Of a stretch of DNA of 64,000 bases, positions 50,272-59,297 are shown one piece after another. Location of the stretch: contig NZ_BOMB01000048.1 in NCBI RefSeq assembly GCF_016861975.1, positions 21,066 to 85,065 on the forward strand, given 5' to 3'. How positions within the stretch are numbered: position 1 is the first letter of the stretch; each line of letters opens with the position of its first letter. The notes beneath the pieces were generated by a model. The model worked only from the letters and a program-made list of their open reading frames with translations, was not told where the DNA came from and ran no database searches. A program made the position numbers and the translations under genes. The DNA comes from Actinocatenispora rupis (lineage in GTDB: Bacteria; Actinomycetota; Actinomycetes; Mycobacteriales; Micromonosporaceae).

Positions 50272-50931
50272 TCAGCGGTCGGCGGGGGTGACGCGGCGGC
50301 GGGCGCGGTCGCGGGCCCGTTCGTCGAGCGCGTCGACGTCCACCAGCCGGGGCAGCAGGTCGGGTTCGAGGGTGAGTGCCCGGAACACGACGCCGACGGT
50401 CACCCCGTGGTCGGGCCGGTCCCGTACGACGATCTCGTCGCCGGGGGACACCTCGCCCGGCGCCACCACCCGCAGGTACGCGCCGGGCACCGCGCGCTGC
50501 GTGTACGTGCGCATCCAGCCCTGCTCGCCGAGCCAGCCGGCGAACGTGCGGCACGGGAAGCGGGTCGTGCAGACCTCCAGTACGAGGTCGGGACCGAGGT
50601 GCCAGCGTTCGCCGACCACCGCGTCGGTGACGCTGCCGCCGGTGGTGGTCAGGTTCTCCCCGAACGAGCCGTTGCCGAGCTGCCGGCCGAGTCGCCGCTG
50701 CCAGTCGTCCAGGTCCTCGCGGGCGTACGCGTAGACGGCCTGCTCGTCGCCGCCGTGGTTGCGCAGGTCGCAGACCCGGTCGCCGACCAGCCCGCTGGCG
50801 CCCTCGCCGCGCGGCCCGGGCGCCCGTACCGCGACGGGGCCGGTGACGGCTCGCTTGTCGATACCGGTGACGCCGACGTCCGAATGTGCGGTGGGCCGGG
50901 CGCGCCCCACGTTGACCGACAGTACGTGCAT
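50272..50931 (-). CDS. MOSC-domain protein, YiiM-like
   Basis: 219 residues from ATG 50931 (MHVLSVNVG). The MOSC fold is recognisable: GLVGDRVCDLRNHGGDEQAVYAYAREDLDDW, then GSFGENLTTTG and the candidate cofactor Cys in VCTTRFPCRTFAGWLG. Such proteins carry molybdenum cofactor or sulfur and reduce N-hydroxylated compounds. A direct repeat of GGTCGAC lies just upstream (50932-50956 region), of unknown meaning. Confidence 0.9.
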   Translation of the reverse strand: MHVLSVNVGRARPTAHSDVGVTGIDKRAVTGPVAVRAPGPRGEGASGLVGDRVCDLRNHGGDEQAVYAYAREDLDDWQRRLGRQLGNGSFGENLTTTGGSVTDAVVGERWHLGPDLVLEVCTTRFPCRTFAGWLGEQGWMRTYTQRAVPGAYLRVVAPGEVSPGDEIVVRDRPDHGVTVGVVFRALTLEPDLLPRLVDVDALDERARDRARRRVTPADR

Positions 50932-50995
50932 GTCGACCAACCTAGATGCGTCGACCGCCGTGGTGCCAACGGGAATGCGCTGCGCCACAGCGCAA

Positions 50996-51025
50996 GGGGC
51001 GCGCCCGCGACCGCGGACGCGCCCC
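50996..51025 (-). terminator. Hairpin terminator after lpdA
   Basis: GGGGCGCG (50996-51003) pairs perfectly with CGCGCCCC (51018-51025), 18 bases past the lpdA stop on the minus strand. Confidence 0.65.
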
Positions 51026-51043
51026 GTCGCGCGACGTACGACG

Positions 51044-52444
51044 TCACATGTTGATCATGTGGCCGGCGAGGCCGTGCACCGCTTCCTTGACCGCCTCGCC
51101 GAGCGTCGGGTGGGCGTGGATGTTGCGCGCCACCTCGTGCACGGTGAGGTCCCACTGCTGCGCCAGGGTCAGCTCCGGCAGCAGCTCGGTGACCTCGGGG
51201 CCGATCAGGTGCCCGCCGAGCAGCTCGCCGTACTTCTGGTCGCTGATCAGCTTGACGAAACCGTTCGGGTCGCCGAGGCCGTGCGCCTTGCCGTTCGCGG
51301 TGAACGGGAACTTCACGACCTTGACGTCGTAGCCCTTCTCCCGCGCCTGCGCCTCCGTGTACCCGAAGCTCGCGATCTGCGGCTGGCAGTACGTGGCGCG
51401 CGGGATCATGGTGTAGTTCAGCTCCATGGTCTCCGCGTTGCCGATCGTCTCGGCGGCGACGATGCCCATCGCCTCGGCCGCGTGCGCCAGCATCAGCTTG
51501 GCGGTCACGTCGCCGATCGCGTAGATGTGCGGCACGGACGTGCGGCAGCGCGCGTCGACGTCGATCGCGCCCCGGTCGGTCAGGGCCACGCCGGTCTTGT
51601 CCAGCCCGTACCCGTCGACGCGCGGCGCGAAGCCGATGGCCTGGAGTACCTTGTCGGCCTCCAGTACCTGCTGCTGGCCGTTCTTGGTGACGGTGACGCG
51701 GACGCCCGAACCGGTGTCCTCGATGCCGTCCACCCGGGTCGAGGTGTGCACCTCCACCCCGAGCTTCCGGTACCGCTTGGCCAGCTCGGCGGACACGTCG
51801 GCGTCCTCCAGCGGTACCAGCCGGTCGAGGAACTCGACGATGGTGACCTTGACGCCGTAGTTGGTCAGCACGTACGCGAACTCGACGCCGATGGCGCCGG
51901 CGCCGGCGATGATGATGCTCTCCGGCAGCTGGTCGGTGAGGATCTGCTCCTCGTACGTCACGACCCGCTCGGACAGCTCGGTGCCCGGCAGCAGCTTGGT
52001 GTTCGTGCCCGCGGCGATGATGCAGTGGTCGAAGGTCAGCGTCTCCGACCCGCCGCCGTTCAGCGCGACCTCCATCGTGTGCGGGTCGGTGAAGGTGCCG
52101 CGCCCGTCGTACTCGGTGATCGCGTTCTTCTTCATCAGGTAGTGGACGCCCTTGACCCGGCCGTCCGCGACCTTGCGGCTGCGCTGGAACGCCGACTCGT
52201 AGCTGAACCGGACGGTCCCCTCGACCTCGATCCCGAAGGTCTTCTGCTCCTGGGTCAGGATGTGCGCCAGCTCGGCGTTGCGCAGCAGGGCCTTCGACGG
52301 GATGCATCCGACGTTCAGACAGACGCCGCCCCAGTACTTCGCCTCGACGACGGCCGTGCGCAGGCCGAGCTGTGCGCACCGGACGGCGGCGGTGTATCCG
52401 CCCGGGCCGGCGCCGAGGACCACGACATCAAAGTGTGTACTCAC
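51044..52444 (-). CDS. lpdA: Dihydrolipoyl dehydrogenase
   Basis: 466 residues from GTG 52444. FAD motif GAGPGG at residues 11-16, redox disulfide Cys42-x4-Cys47 in [16 protein letters not shown] motif [10 protein letters not shown], second FAD motif YAIGDVT, and the His-Glu pair in HAHPTLGEA near the C-terminus. It is the E3 component of pyruvate and 2-oxoglutarate dehydrogenase complexes, reoxidising lipoyl groups with NAD. No E1/E2 genes are beside it, as is common in actinobacteria. A TAGCAT box close to the start hints at a very short leader. Confidence 0.97.
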   Translation of the reverse strand: MSTHFDVVVLGAGPGGYTAAVRCAQLGLRTAVVEAKYWGGVCLNVGCIPSKALLRNAELAHILTQEQKTFGIEVEGTVRFSYESAFQRSRKVADGRVKGVHYLMKKNAITEYDGRGTFTDPHTMEVALNGGGSETLTFDHCIIAAGTNTKLLPGTELSERVVTYEEQILTDQLPESIIIAGAGAIGVEFAYVLTNYGVKVTIVEFLDRLVPLEDADVSAELAKRYRKLGVEVHTSTRVDGIEDTGSGVRVTVTKNGQQQVLEADKVLQAIGFAPRVDGYGLDKTGVALTDRGAIDVDARCRTSVPHIYAIGDVTAKLMLAHAAEAMGIVAAETIGNAETMELNYTMIPRATYCQPQIASFGYTEAQAREKGYDVKVVKFPFTANGKAHGLGDPNGFVKLISDQKYGELLGGHLIGPEVTELLPELTLAQQWDLTVHEVARNIHAHPTLGEAVKEAVHGLAGHMINM

Positions 52445-52608
52445 CTGCCGGATGCTATCCCGCCCCGCACGGGCACGCCCCAGGCTCGGTCCCGGCGTCC
52501 ACTTCGCGACGTAAGGAGCCGGCTGGACGCGGCTCCCGTACCGTGGGCCGCCCTGCCGTTCTCCGCCAGCCTGTCCGGTACGGCGAGCGCCGGCGACCCG
52601 GCCCGAGG

Positions 52609-53253
52609 TCAGCCCGTGCCGGCCGGACGCAGCCGGGCCGTCACCGTCTCGTGCAGCTCCGGCCGCGTCCACCGTCCGCGTACGCCGCGCAGCGACGCGA
52701 GATGGTCCACGATCGGCCCCACCGACCACCCGTGCGTACGGTGCAGGCCCGCGGCGATCATCCCCAGGTACGCCGGCGCCGGCCGGGACCACGCCTGCTC
52801 GTCGGCCCGCCCCGGCGACGTGAACGTCAGCACCGGCAGCCCGCCCCGCGTGCCGACCCGTACCAGGGTCTCGTAGCGGCCGGGGCCGAGGCGGGCGCGT
52901 CCGGTGGCCAGCACCTCGCCCAGCGGCAGGTCCGTGCCAGGCTCGCGGTGCATCTCCTGCGCCACCACATCGCTGAACTGCCCCACCGTCAGCAGGTACG
53001 CCGCAGCCGGGGTGGACTCCGGCAGCCGGTGGTCCAGGAACGCCATCCCGCCGGTCCACGCGCGGGACTCGCCCGCGAAGTACAGCCCGCCGTCGATGCG
53101 GAGGGCCGCGCTGTCCGCCGGATCCGACCCGTCCCGACATCCCGGGTACGTCCGGCGCCCGCCCGGTGGCCGACCGCCGCGCAGGTAGCAGCGCAGCCGA
53201 TCGGGAAGCATGTTGGAGCCGTACGCGGCGTACCAGACCTGGTCGGGGGGCAT
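52609..53253 (-). CDS. Gamma-glutamylcyclotransferase-like protein
   Basis: 214 residues from the ATG at 53253. The start [10 protein letters not shown] is the diagnostic YGSN motif of the gamma-glutamylcyclotransferase/AIG2 fold, here extended with family-specific loops ([22 protein letters not shown]). The catalytic Glu should lie in the middle of the chain ([14 protein letters not shown] region). Substrate may be a gamma-glutamyl amine or peptide. It is on the same strand as lpdA, 164 bases upstream of it, with no sign of an operon. Confidence 0.88.
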   Translation of the reverse strand: MPPDQVWYAAYGSNMLPDRLRCYLRGGRPPGGRRTYPGCRDGSDPADSAALRIDGGLYFAGESRAWTGGMAFLDHRLPESTPAAAYLLTVGQFSDVVAQEMHREPGTDLPLGEVLATGRARLGPGRYETLVRVGTRGGLPVLTFTSPGRADEQAWSRPAPAYLGMIAAGLHRTHGWSVGPIVDHLASLRGVRGRWTRPELHETVTARLRPAGTG

Positions 53254-53394
53254 CGCCGCCCGATGGTGCCCGATGAACCGCCGGACCGCACGTCCCGCCC
53301 GCGTACCCGGTGACCAGCGTTACCCGCGTCGGCGTGGCACTGTCCGACGTGCGCCGCGATGCCGGGTTGTGGTGCGGTGCCCGGGGTGCGCCGG

Positions 53395-54681
53395 TCAGCG
53401 GGCCGGGCCGCGGAGCGACGCGTCCAGGAGTTCGACGGTGTGCGCGGTGGGCAGCTCGGTGCCGGCGCGGCGCAACGCGGCGGTGATCTGGAGCAGGCAG
53501 CCCGGATTGCCCGCGACGAGCAGGTCCGCGCCGGTCGCCCGGATCCGCTCCGCCTTACGGTCGCCCAACTCGCGCGCCGGTTCCGGTTCGAGCAGGTTGT
53601 ACACCCCGGCGGAGCCGCAGCACAGGTCCGCCTCCGCCGGCTCGACCAGCGTCAACCCCGGTATCCCGCGCAGCAGCTCGCGCGGCGCGGACCGGATCCG
53701 TTGCGCGTGCGCCAGGTGACACGCGTCGTGGTACGCGACGGTCCGCCGGACCGGGTGCCGCGGCGCCACCGGCCCCAGCTCCACCAGCAGCTCCGTCACG
53801 TCCCTGGTACGCGCGGCGAACCGGGCCGCCCGCGGGTCGTCCGGCAGCAGCTCCGCGTACTCCTTCATGGCGGAGCCGCAGCCGGCGCTGTCGGTGACCA
53901 CGAAGTCGACCCCGGCCGCGTCGAACGTGTCGATCGTCGCCCGCGCGAACCGGGCCGCCTCGGACCGCCGCCCCGAGTGCCCGGACAGTGCGCCGCAGCA
54001 CCCCTGCCCCCGCGGTACGACCACGTCACAGCCCTCGCGCGCGAGTACCCGGGCCGTCGCGGCGCCGACCTGCCCGAAGAACGCGGCCTGCACGCACCCG
54101 GTCAGCAGCCCGACGACCGCCCGGCGCGGCCCGCGCGCCGCCACCCGGGCCGGCAGCCGCGGCGCCCGCCGGATCACCGGCGCCAGCTCCTCCATCGTCG
54201 CCAGCGCCGCCGGCAGGTGCCGGGAAAGCTTGCGCCCCAACCGATCCAGCCCCACCCGCCGGTACAGTGCCAGTGGCCCGCGGAGCACCCGCAGCCGCCG
54301 CGGGTACGGGAAGAGCGCGAACACCGCGCCGCGCACCGCCCGTTCGGCCCGGGTACGCGGGTGGCGCCGCTCGACCTGCACGCGCGTCTGGTCGATCAGC
54401 TCGTCGTACCGGACGCCGGAGGGGCAGGCGGTCACGCAGGCCAGGCAGCCGAGGCAGGCGTCGAAGTGGCCGACCATCTCGTCGGACAGCGGCGCCCCGT
54501 CGAGCCCCTGCTTCATCAGGTGGATCCGGCCGCGCGGCGAGTCCATCTCCTCGCCCCACAGCACGTACGTCGGGCAGGACGGCAGGCAGAATCCACAGTG
54601 GACACAGTCGTCGATCAGCGCCCGGTCCGGTGGCCGCTCGCCGTCGAACGCACCGAGTACGTCGTCGCGCACGTCCGCCAC
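53395..54681 (-). CDS. glcF: Glycolate oxidase iron-sulfur subunit GlcF
   Basis: 428 residues. Two [4Fe-4S] ferredoxin motifs: Cys26, 29, 32, 36 ([12 protein letters not shown]) and Cys76, 79, 82, 86 ([12 protein letters not shown]). Two CCG-type domains follow ([21 protein letters not shown]), as in GlcF and related heterodisulfide reductase subunits. It passes electrons from the flavoprotein subunits to the respiratory chain. It is the last gene of glcDEF, 19 bases after glcE. Confidence 0.93.
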   Translation of the reverse strand: MADVRDDVLGAFDGERPPDRALIDDCVHCGFCLPSCPTYVLWGEEMDSPRGRIHLMKQGLDGAPLSDEMVGHFDACLGCLACVTACPSGVRYDELIDQTRVQVERRHPRTRAERAVRGAVFALFPYPRRLRVLRGPLALYRRVGLDRLGRKLSRHLPAALATMEELAPVIRRAPRLPARVAARGPRRAVVGLLTGCVQAAFFGQVGAATARVLAREGCDVVVPRGQGCCGALSGHSGRRSEAARFARATIDTFDAAGVDFVVTDSAGCGSAMKEYAELLPDDPRAARFAARTRDVTELLVELGPVAPRHPVRRTVAYHDACHLAHAQRIRSAPRELLRGIPGLTLVEPAEADLCCGSAGVYNLLEPEPARELGDRKAERIRATGADLLVAGNPGCLLQITAALRRAGTELPTAHTVELLDASLRGPAR

Positions 54682-54700
54682 CCCCTCGCAACCCGCCCGG

Positions 54701-55981
54701 TCAGATCCCGCCGACGAACCGCCCCGGCGCCAGCCGCCCCGCCGGATCGAACTCGTGCTTCACCGCGCGCATCAGCCCCAGCGCGTCGATCGGGCCCCAC
54801 AGGTCCAACTCCGCCCGTACGGCCGGGGGCGCGGCGAGCACCTGGCAGTACCCGCCGTGGCTGATCGCCACCGTCCGCACCGCCTCCACGATCCGCGCCA
54901 CCCGATCCGGATCCGTCCCCCCGGGTACGCCCGCGTGCAGCACACCGGCGGCCGGCGAGCAGAAGATCCGTACCGGGATCTCCCGTGCCGCGTCGCGCAG
55001 CGAGTACACCGGGCCGAAGAGCTGGCCGACCGGCGTCACCACCTGCAACGCCACGTCGTCCGGGCCGAACGGGTACCGGCCCCACCAGGTCGGCGGCCGG
55101 GTGCTCACGGTGGTGTCGGTGCCGAGCGCCTCGACCGCCCGGTCGGCCCGCTCGCGTACGCCGTCGGCGGGGCCCTCCAGCAGCAGCACCATCGAGTCCG
55201 GGTCCGGCGCCGTACGCAGCACCGTGCCGCCACGCCGGTAGTTCTCCGGGACCGGGCACTCCACCTCCATGCCGACCGGCCCGATCTTCGCCTCCCGGAT
55301 CCGCGTCGTCAGGTCCCGCACCTCCGCCGGCGTACGCACCGGGCGGGTCACGAAGGCACGCGCCTCGGGCACCGGCGCCAGCTTCACCGCCACCTCGGTC
55401 AGCACCCCGAGCGTCCCGTACGACCCGGCGAACAGCCGGCCCAGGTCGTACCCGGCGACGTTCTTCACGACCTTGCCGCCGGAGTGCGCGGTGACCCCGT
55501 CGGCGCGCACCATCGTGACCCCGATGACCTGGTCCCGCGGCGTACCGAAGCGCAGCCGCAACGGTCCGGCCGTACCGGCGGAGACGACGCCGCCGATCGT
55601 CGCGCCCGGCAGCATCTCGTCCAGCGGCAGCCGCTGGCCGGACCGCGCCAGCGCCGCCTGTACGTCCCGCAGCGGCGTGCCGGCGCGGACGATCGCGACG
55701 AGGTCCCCCGCCGCGTGCTCCACCACCCCGCCCAGCCGTGACATGTCCAGCAGCAGCTCCGCCGCCGACGGCGGCGCACCCCAGTGCAGCTTCGTTCCCG
55801 ACCCGCGTACCACCACGTGCAGGTCGTGCTCGCCCGCGATCCGCAGCACCCGGCCGACCTGCTCGGTCGACGTCGGCGCCACCACCCACCGCGGCGGTAC
55901 CTCCGCCACCCGGTCGCCGCTCTCCGCGAGCCGCGCGCCGTCCTCGCCCACCACCCGGCGCAGGTCCTCCAGTACTCCCAT
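54701..55981 (-). CDS. glcE: Glycolate oxidase FAD-binding subunit GlcE
   Basis: 426 residues from ATG 55981, overlapping the glcD stop by one base (TGATG). FAD-binding type 4 domain: VVVRGSGTKLHWGAPPSAAELLLDM, then PGATIGGVVSAGTAGPLRLRFGTPRDQVIGV, and GGKVVKNVAGYDLGRLFAGSYGTLGVLTEV. The C-terminus WGPIDALGLMRAVKHEFDPAGRLAPGRFVGG closes the fold. With GlcD it forms the flavin core of the glycolate dehydrogenase complex. Confidence 0.94.
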   Translation of the reverse strand: MGVLEDLRRVVGEDGARLAESGDRVAEVPPRWVVAPTSTEQVGRVLRIAGEHDLHVVVRGSGTKLHWGAPPSAAELLLDMSRLGGVVEHAAGDLVAIVRAGTPLRDVQAALARSGQRLPLDEMLPGATIGGVVSAGTAGPLRLRFGTPRDQVIGVTMVRADGVTAHSGGKVVKNVAGYDLGRLFAGSYGTLGVLTEVAVKLAPVPEARAFVTRPVRTPAEVRDLTTRIREAKIGPVGMEVECPVPENYRRGGTVLRTAPDPDSMVLLLEGPADGVRERADRAVEALGTDTTVSTRPPTWWGRYPFGPDDVALQVVTPVGQLFGPVYSLRDAAREIPVRIFCSPAAGVLHAGVPGGTDPDRVARIVEAVRTVAISHGGYCQVLAAPPAVRAELDLWGPIDALGLMRAVKHEFDPAGRLAPGRFVGGI

Positions 55982-57453
55982 CAGAAGGCCTCCGCCAGTC
56001 CGGCGGCCTGCGCCGGATGCGGTGTCGTACCGCGGCGCGGGATCTCGCCGCACAGCCGCGGCGTCGGGAACACCTTGCCCGGGTTGCAGCGGTGCCCGGG
56101 GTCGAACGCGCACCGCACCAGCTGCATCGTGTCCAGGTCCGCGTCCGTGAACATGCGCGGCAGGTACTTCGCCTTGTCCACGCCGACGCCGTGCTCGCCG
56201 GTGATCGACCCGCCGTGCCGTACGCACAGGTCGAGGATCGCGCCGGACACCTCCTCGGCGGCGTCGCCCTGCCCCGGCACGGACTCGTCGTACAGCACCA
56301 GCGGGTGCAGGTTCCCGTCGCCCGCGTGGAACACGTTCGCCACCCGGATCCCGGTACGCTCCGACAGCTCGGCGATGTCCGCCAGCACCTCCGGCAGCGC
56401 GGTACGCGGGATCACGCCGTCCTGCACGATGTAGTCCGGGCTGATCCGCCCCACCGCGGCGAACGCCGACTTGCGGCCCTTCCAGATCTCCGCCCGCTCG
56501 GCGTCGTCCGCCGCCTGCCGCAGCTCGAACGCGCCGGCCCGCTCGCAGTGCCCGCGCACCGCCGCCAGCTCCGCCGCCACGTCCCCCGCCGGCCCGTCCA
56601 GCTCGACGATCAGCACCGCACCGGCACCCACCGGGTACTCGCAGGCCACGGCCTGCTCGGCCGCCTCGATGGACAGCGCGTCCATCATCTCGATGGCGGC
56701 CGGGGTGATGCCGGCGCCGATGATCGCGCCGACCGCGGCACCGGCCGACGACATGTCGGGGAACGCGGCGAGCACGGTCTCGACGGACTCCTGGGTCGGC
56801 AGCAAGCGGACCACCACCTTCGTCGCGATGCCCAACGTGCCCTCGGACCCGATGAAGACTCCCAGCAGGTCGTACCCGGGCGCTTGCCGGCACTTCCCGC
56901 CACCGAGCCACACCACGTCGCCGTCGGGAGTAACGACCTCCAGACCGGTCACGTGGTGCGCGGTGAACCCATATTTCAGACAGTGCGCACCGCCGGAGTT
57001 CTCCGCGACGTTCCCGCCGATGGAGCAGACCTGCTGGCTTGACGGGTCCGGAGCGTAGTGATATTGGGCCGGCGACACCTCGCGGCTGATCGCGAGGTTG
57101 ATGACACCCGGCTCGACGACCGCGCACTCGGCCGCCAGGTCGACCTCCAGGATCCGGCGCATCCGGCTCGTCACCACCAGGACGCCGTCCGACCGCGGCA
57201 GCGCGCCGCCCGACAGTCCGGTACCCGAGCCGCGCGCCACGAACGGCAGGTCCGCCTCCCGGCACGCCCGTACGACCTCGACGACCTGCTCCGTCGTTTC
57301 CGGCAGCACCACCAGGCCGGGGTTCACCGCGTAGCGCGCGAGCCCGTCGCACGAGTACGTGCCCAGCTCGGCCGGATCGCTGATCACCGCGGAACGGCCG
57401 AGGGACGCGGTGAGCCGCTCGGCGACCGCGGCCAGCCGAGCGGGTACATCCAT
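55981..57453 (-). CDS. glcD: Glycolate oxidase subunit GlcD
   Basis: 490 residues. FAD_binding_4 and FAD-oxidase C domains: PFVARGSGTGLSGGALP, QVCSIGGNVAENSGGAHCLKYG, GYDLLGVFIGSEGTLGIATKVVVRLLP, and the C-terminal VFHAGDGNLHPL and GEHGVGVDKAKYL metal/substrate motifs. It oxidises glycolate (or a related 2-hydroxy acid such as D-lactate) to glyoxylate. First gene of the glcDEF operon behind a good promoter with an overlapping palindrome. The chain ends in a short Pro/Ala-rich tail. Confidence 0.95.
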   Translation of the reverse strand: MDVPARLAAVAERLTASLGRSAVISDPAELGTYSCDGLARYAVNPGLVVLPETTEQVVEVVRACREADLPFVARGSGTGLSGGALPRSDGVLVVTSRMRRILEVDLAAECAVVEPGVINLAISREVSPAQYHYAPDPSSQQVCSIGGNVAENSGGAHCLKYGFTAHHVTGLEVVTPDGDVVWLGGGKCRQAPGYDLLGVFIGSEGTLGIATKVVVRLLPTQESVETVLAAFPDMSSAGAAVGAIIGAGITPAAIEMMDALSIEAAEQAVACEYPVGAGAVLIVELDGPAGDVAAELAAVRGHCERAGAFELRQAADDAERAEIWKGRKSAFAAVGRISPDYIVQDGVIPRTALPEVLADIAELSERTGIRVANVFHAGDGNLHPLVLYDESVPGQGDAAEEVSGAILDLCVRHGGSITGEHGVGVDKAKYLPRMFTDADLDTMQLVRCAFDPGHRCNPGKVFPTPRLCGEIPRRGTTPHPAQAAGLAEAF

Positions 57454-57525
57454 GGACGCCTCCCGACACCCGTGCCGTCACCCGGGTCACCGGACGCGGA
57501 CCGCGTACGCCGCGGCCCCGTCCCC

Positions 57526-57560
57526 AGGTTCAACCTACGGGCCCGTCCGACCGCAGACAA
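57526..57560 (-). promoter_or_regulatory. glcDEF promoter with overlapping palindromic operator
   Basis: On the minus strand TTGTCT (57555-57560) and TAGGTT (57532-57537) are separated by exactly 17 bases. The palindrome AGGTTCAACCT (57526-57536) covers the -10 box, so a repressor, perhaps of the GntR type usual for glycolate genes, would block initiation. No regulator gene is adjacent. Confidence 0.65.
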
Positions 57561-57581
57561 GGTTCGTCGCGGCCGCCCGGC

Positions 57582-58274
57582 TCAGGGCCCGTTCGTCTCC
57601 GGTACGGGCTCGACGCCCTGCGCGGCCGCGGCGACCGCCTGCGCGATCGGCACCGCCCCCGTACGCAGGTCGAGGGTGCGGCCGGCGGTGTCCGGCTCGT
57701 CCAGCAGCGCGGCGAGGACCCAGGCCACGTCGTCGCGCGGGACCTCGCCCGGACCGGTGTGCCGGGCCAGCTCCACGCGGCCGGTGCCGGGCTCGTCGGT
57801 CAGCCGGCCGGGGCGCAGCACCGTCAACGCCAGATCCGGCCGGCGCCGCAGCTCGTCGTCCGCCTCGCCCTTCGCCCGCAGGTACGCGGCGAACACCGGG
57901 TCGGTGCCCGGCCGTGGCGGCGAGTCCACCCCCATCGCCGAGACCAGCAGGTACCGCTGGACGCCGGCCAGCCGGGCCGCGTCGGCGAGCAGGATCGCGC
58001 CGTCCCGGTCCATCGTCGTCTTGCGCTCCGCCCCGCTGCCCGGACCGGCGCCGGCCGCGAACACCACCGCGTCGGCGTGCTCCAGATGCCCGGCCAGCGC
58101 CTCGGCCGTGACCCTCTCCAGGTCGACCACCGCCGGCTCGGCGCCCACGCCGCGCAGGTCGGCAGCGTGATCGGGGTTGCGGATCAGCCCGACCACCGCG
58201 TCCGAGCGCCCGGCCAGGTGTCGTGCCAACCGCAGCGCAATTTTCCCGTGCCCACCAGCGATCACCACACGCAT
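57582..58274 (-). CDS. SDR family NAD(P)-binding protein (atypical, YwnB-like)
   Basis: 230 residues from ATG 58274; TAATAC at 58284-58289 would give a nearly leaderless mRNA. The nucleotide motif is GGHGKIALRLARHL rather than the usual GxxGxxG, and LLVSAMGVDSPP replaces the classical Ser/Tyr site, as in the SDR_a5 group whose members are often non-enzymatic NAD(P) sensors. The function cannot be named. Confidence 0.85.
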   Translation of the reverse strand: MRVVIAGGHGKIALRLARHLAGRSDAVVGLIRNPDHAADLRGVGAEPAVVDLERVTAEALAGHLEHADAVVFAAGAGPGSGAERKTTMDRDGAILLADAARLAGVQRYLLVSAMGVDSPPRPGTDPVFAAYLRAKGEADDELRRRPDLALTVLRPGRLTDEPGTGRVELARHTGPGEVPRDDVAWVLAALLDEPDTAGRTLDLRTGAVPIAQAVAAAAQGVEPVPETNGP

Positions 58275-58587
58275 ACCCCAACCGTATTACTGTCGGCACC
58301 TTGCGTGCTCTTGACAAAACGAGTAATTAACCCAAATAGCCAGTGATGGTTTTCATGTCGCCGGATCTGGCGGCCCGGACACCCCTCACTGCGCCGGGTC
58401 ACTCGCCGGTGGCCCTGCGACGGTCGCGACTGCGTACCGCGAAGTGTCGAAGTCCGTGCGTACTCAATCGCCCATGACCCGTCAAACCGTGTTACACAAC
58501 GAGGCGATCCGGCGAACCAACCTGGGGAGTGCGTCCCCCGGTTCGTCGGAACCCACCCCCCAAGGCGCACCGAACAGGAGGCGCGTT
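58275..58587. other. Divergent intergenic region with an AT-rich core
   Basis: A perfect -35 box TTGACA (58311-58316) with a 17-base spacer precedes AAATAG (58334-58339), a possible plus-strand promoter, inside an AT-rich patch of about 70 bases (58300-58370). The remaining 220 bases before the next gene's ribosome site (AGGAGG, 58576-58581) contain no clear ORF or RNA structure. Confidence 0.45.
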
Positions 58588-59166
58588 GTGACCGAACCAC
58601 CCCACGGCGGCTACCCGTCCGGCGACGAATCCACCGCCCGACGCCTGCCGCTCCGCGGCGCGGGACAGACCGCCACCCGGCCCAACGCCGGCAGCGACCC
58701 GTGGAACACCGAGGGCGCGGACGACAACCCGTTCGCCGGTACCGCGCTCGGCGCGCTCGGCGAGAACAAGTCGGCGGTGAACCCGTTCGACAAGACCACG
58801 CCCGGCACCTCGTCGGTGTTCGACGACGACGAGGACCGCGACCGCAAGGCACGCACCAGCTTCCCCATCACCATCGGCCTGATCTGCACCGTCGTCGGTG
58901 CCTGCGCGGGCCTCACCGCCGTACTCGCGCCCGTCGCCATCGCGCTCGGCGGCTTCGGCGTACTGCTGTCGCTCATCGGCCTGTTCACCGCCCGTCGCCG
59001 GCACGTCGGCGGCCGGCTCGTGGCCGTGCTGTCCATCCTGATCGGCCTCGCCGCGGTCGGCCTCGGCGTCGCCGAGCACCTCGGCACGTTCTCCTGGCTC
59101 AACGCCGACCTGCCGCAGCACGCCCGCAACTGGCTCAACGGCAAGGTTCCCGGCCTGCACGGCTGA
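58588..59166 (+). CDS. Small membrane protein of unknown function upstream of mycosin
   Basis: 192 residues from GTG 58588 with a strong AGGAGG. The first 85 residues are polar and disordered, with acidic runs (SSVFDDDEDRDRKAR) and NPF motifs (DDNPFAGTA, SAVNPFDKT). Then three hydrophobic helices and a short tail. I do not recognise a named family. It stands 131 bases before the mycosin gene in the same direction and might belong to the secretion system, but that is only positional. Confidence 0.75.
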   Translation: MTEPPHGGYPSGDESTARRLPLRGAGQTATRPNAGSDPWNTEGADDNPFAGTALGALGENKSAVNPFDKTTPGTSSVFDDDEDRDRKARTSFPITIGLICTVVGACAGLTAVLAPVAIALGGFGVLLSLIGLFTARRRHVGGRLVAVLSILIGLAAVGLGVAEHLGTFSWLNADLPQHARNWLNGKVPGLHG

Positions 59167-59297
59167 TCCGTCCGCGGGGCGCGACCCCGAACGGCGGTCC
59201 CACCCCGCGACCGCCGCGTACGACACCGGTCGACGCCGGCGACGGAGCCTCGCCGCACCCGACCGGTGCCCTTGCGGTACGGCCTAGGATCGCGTCC

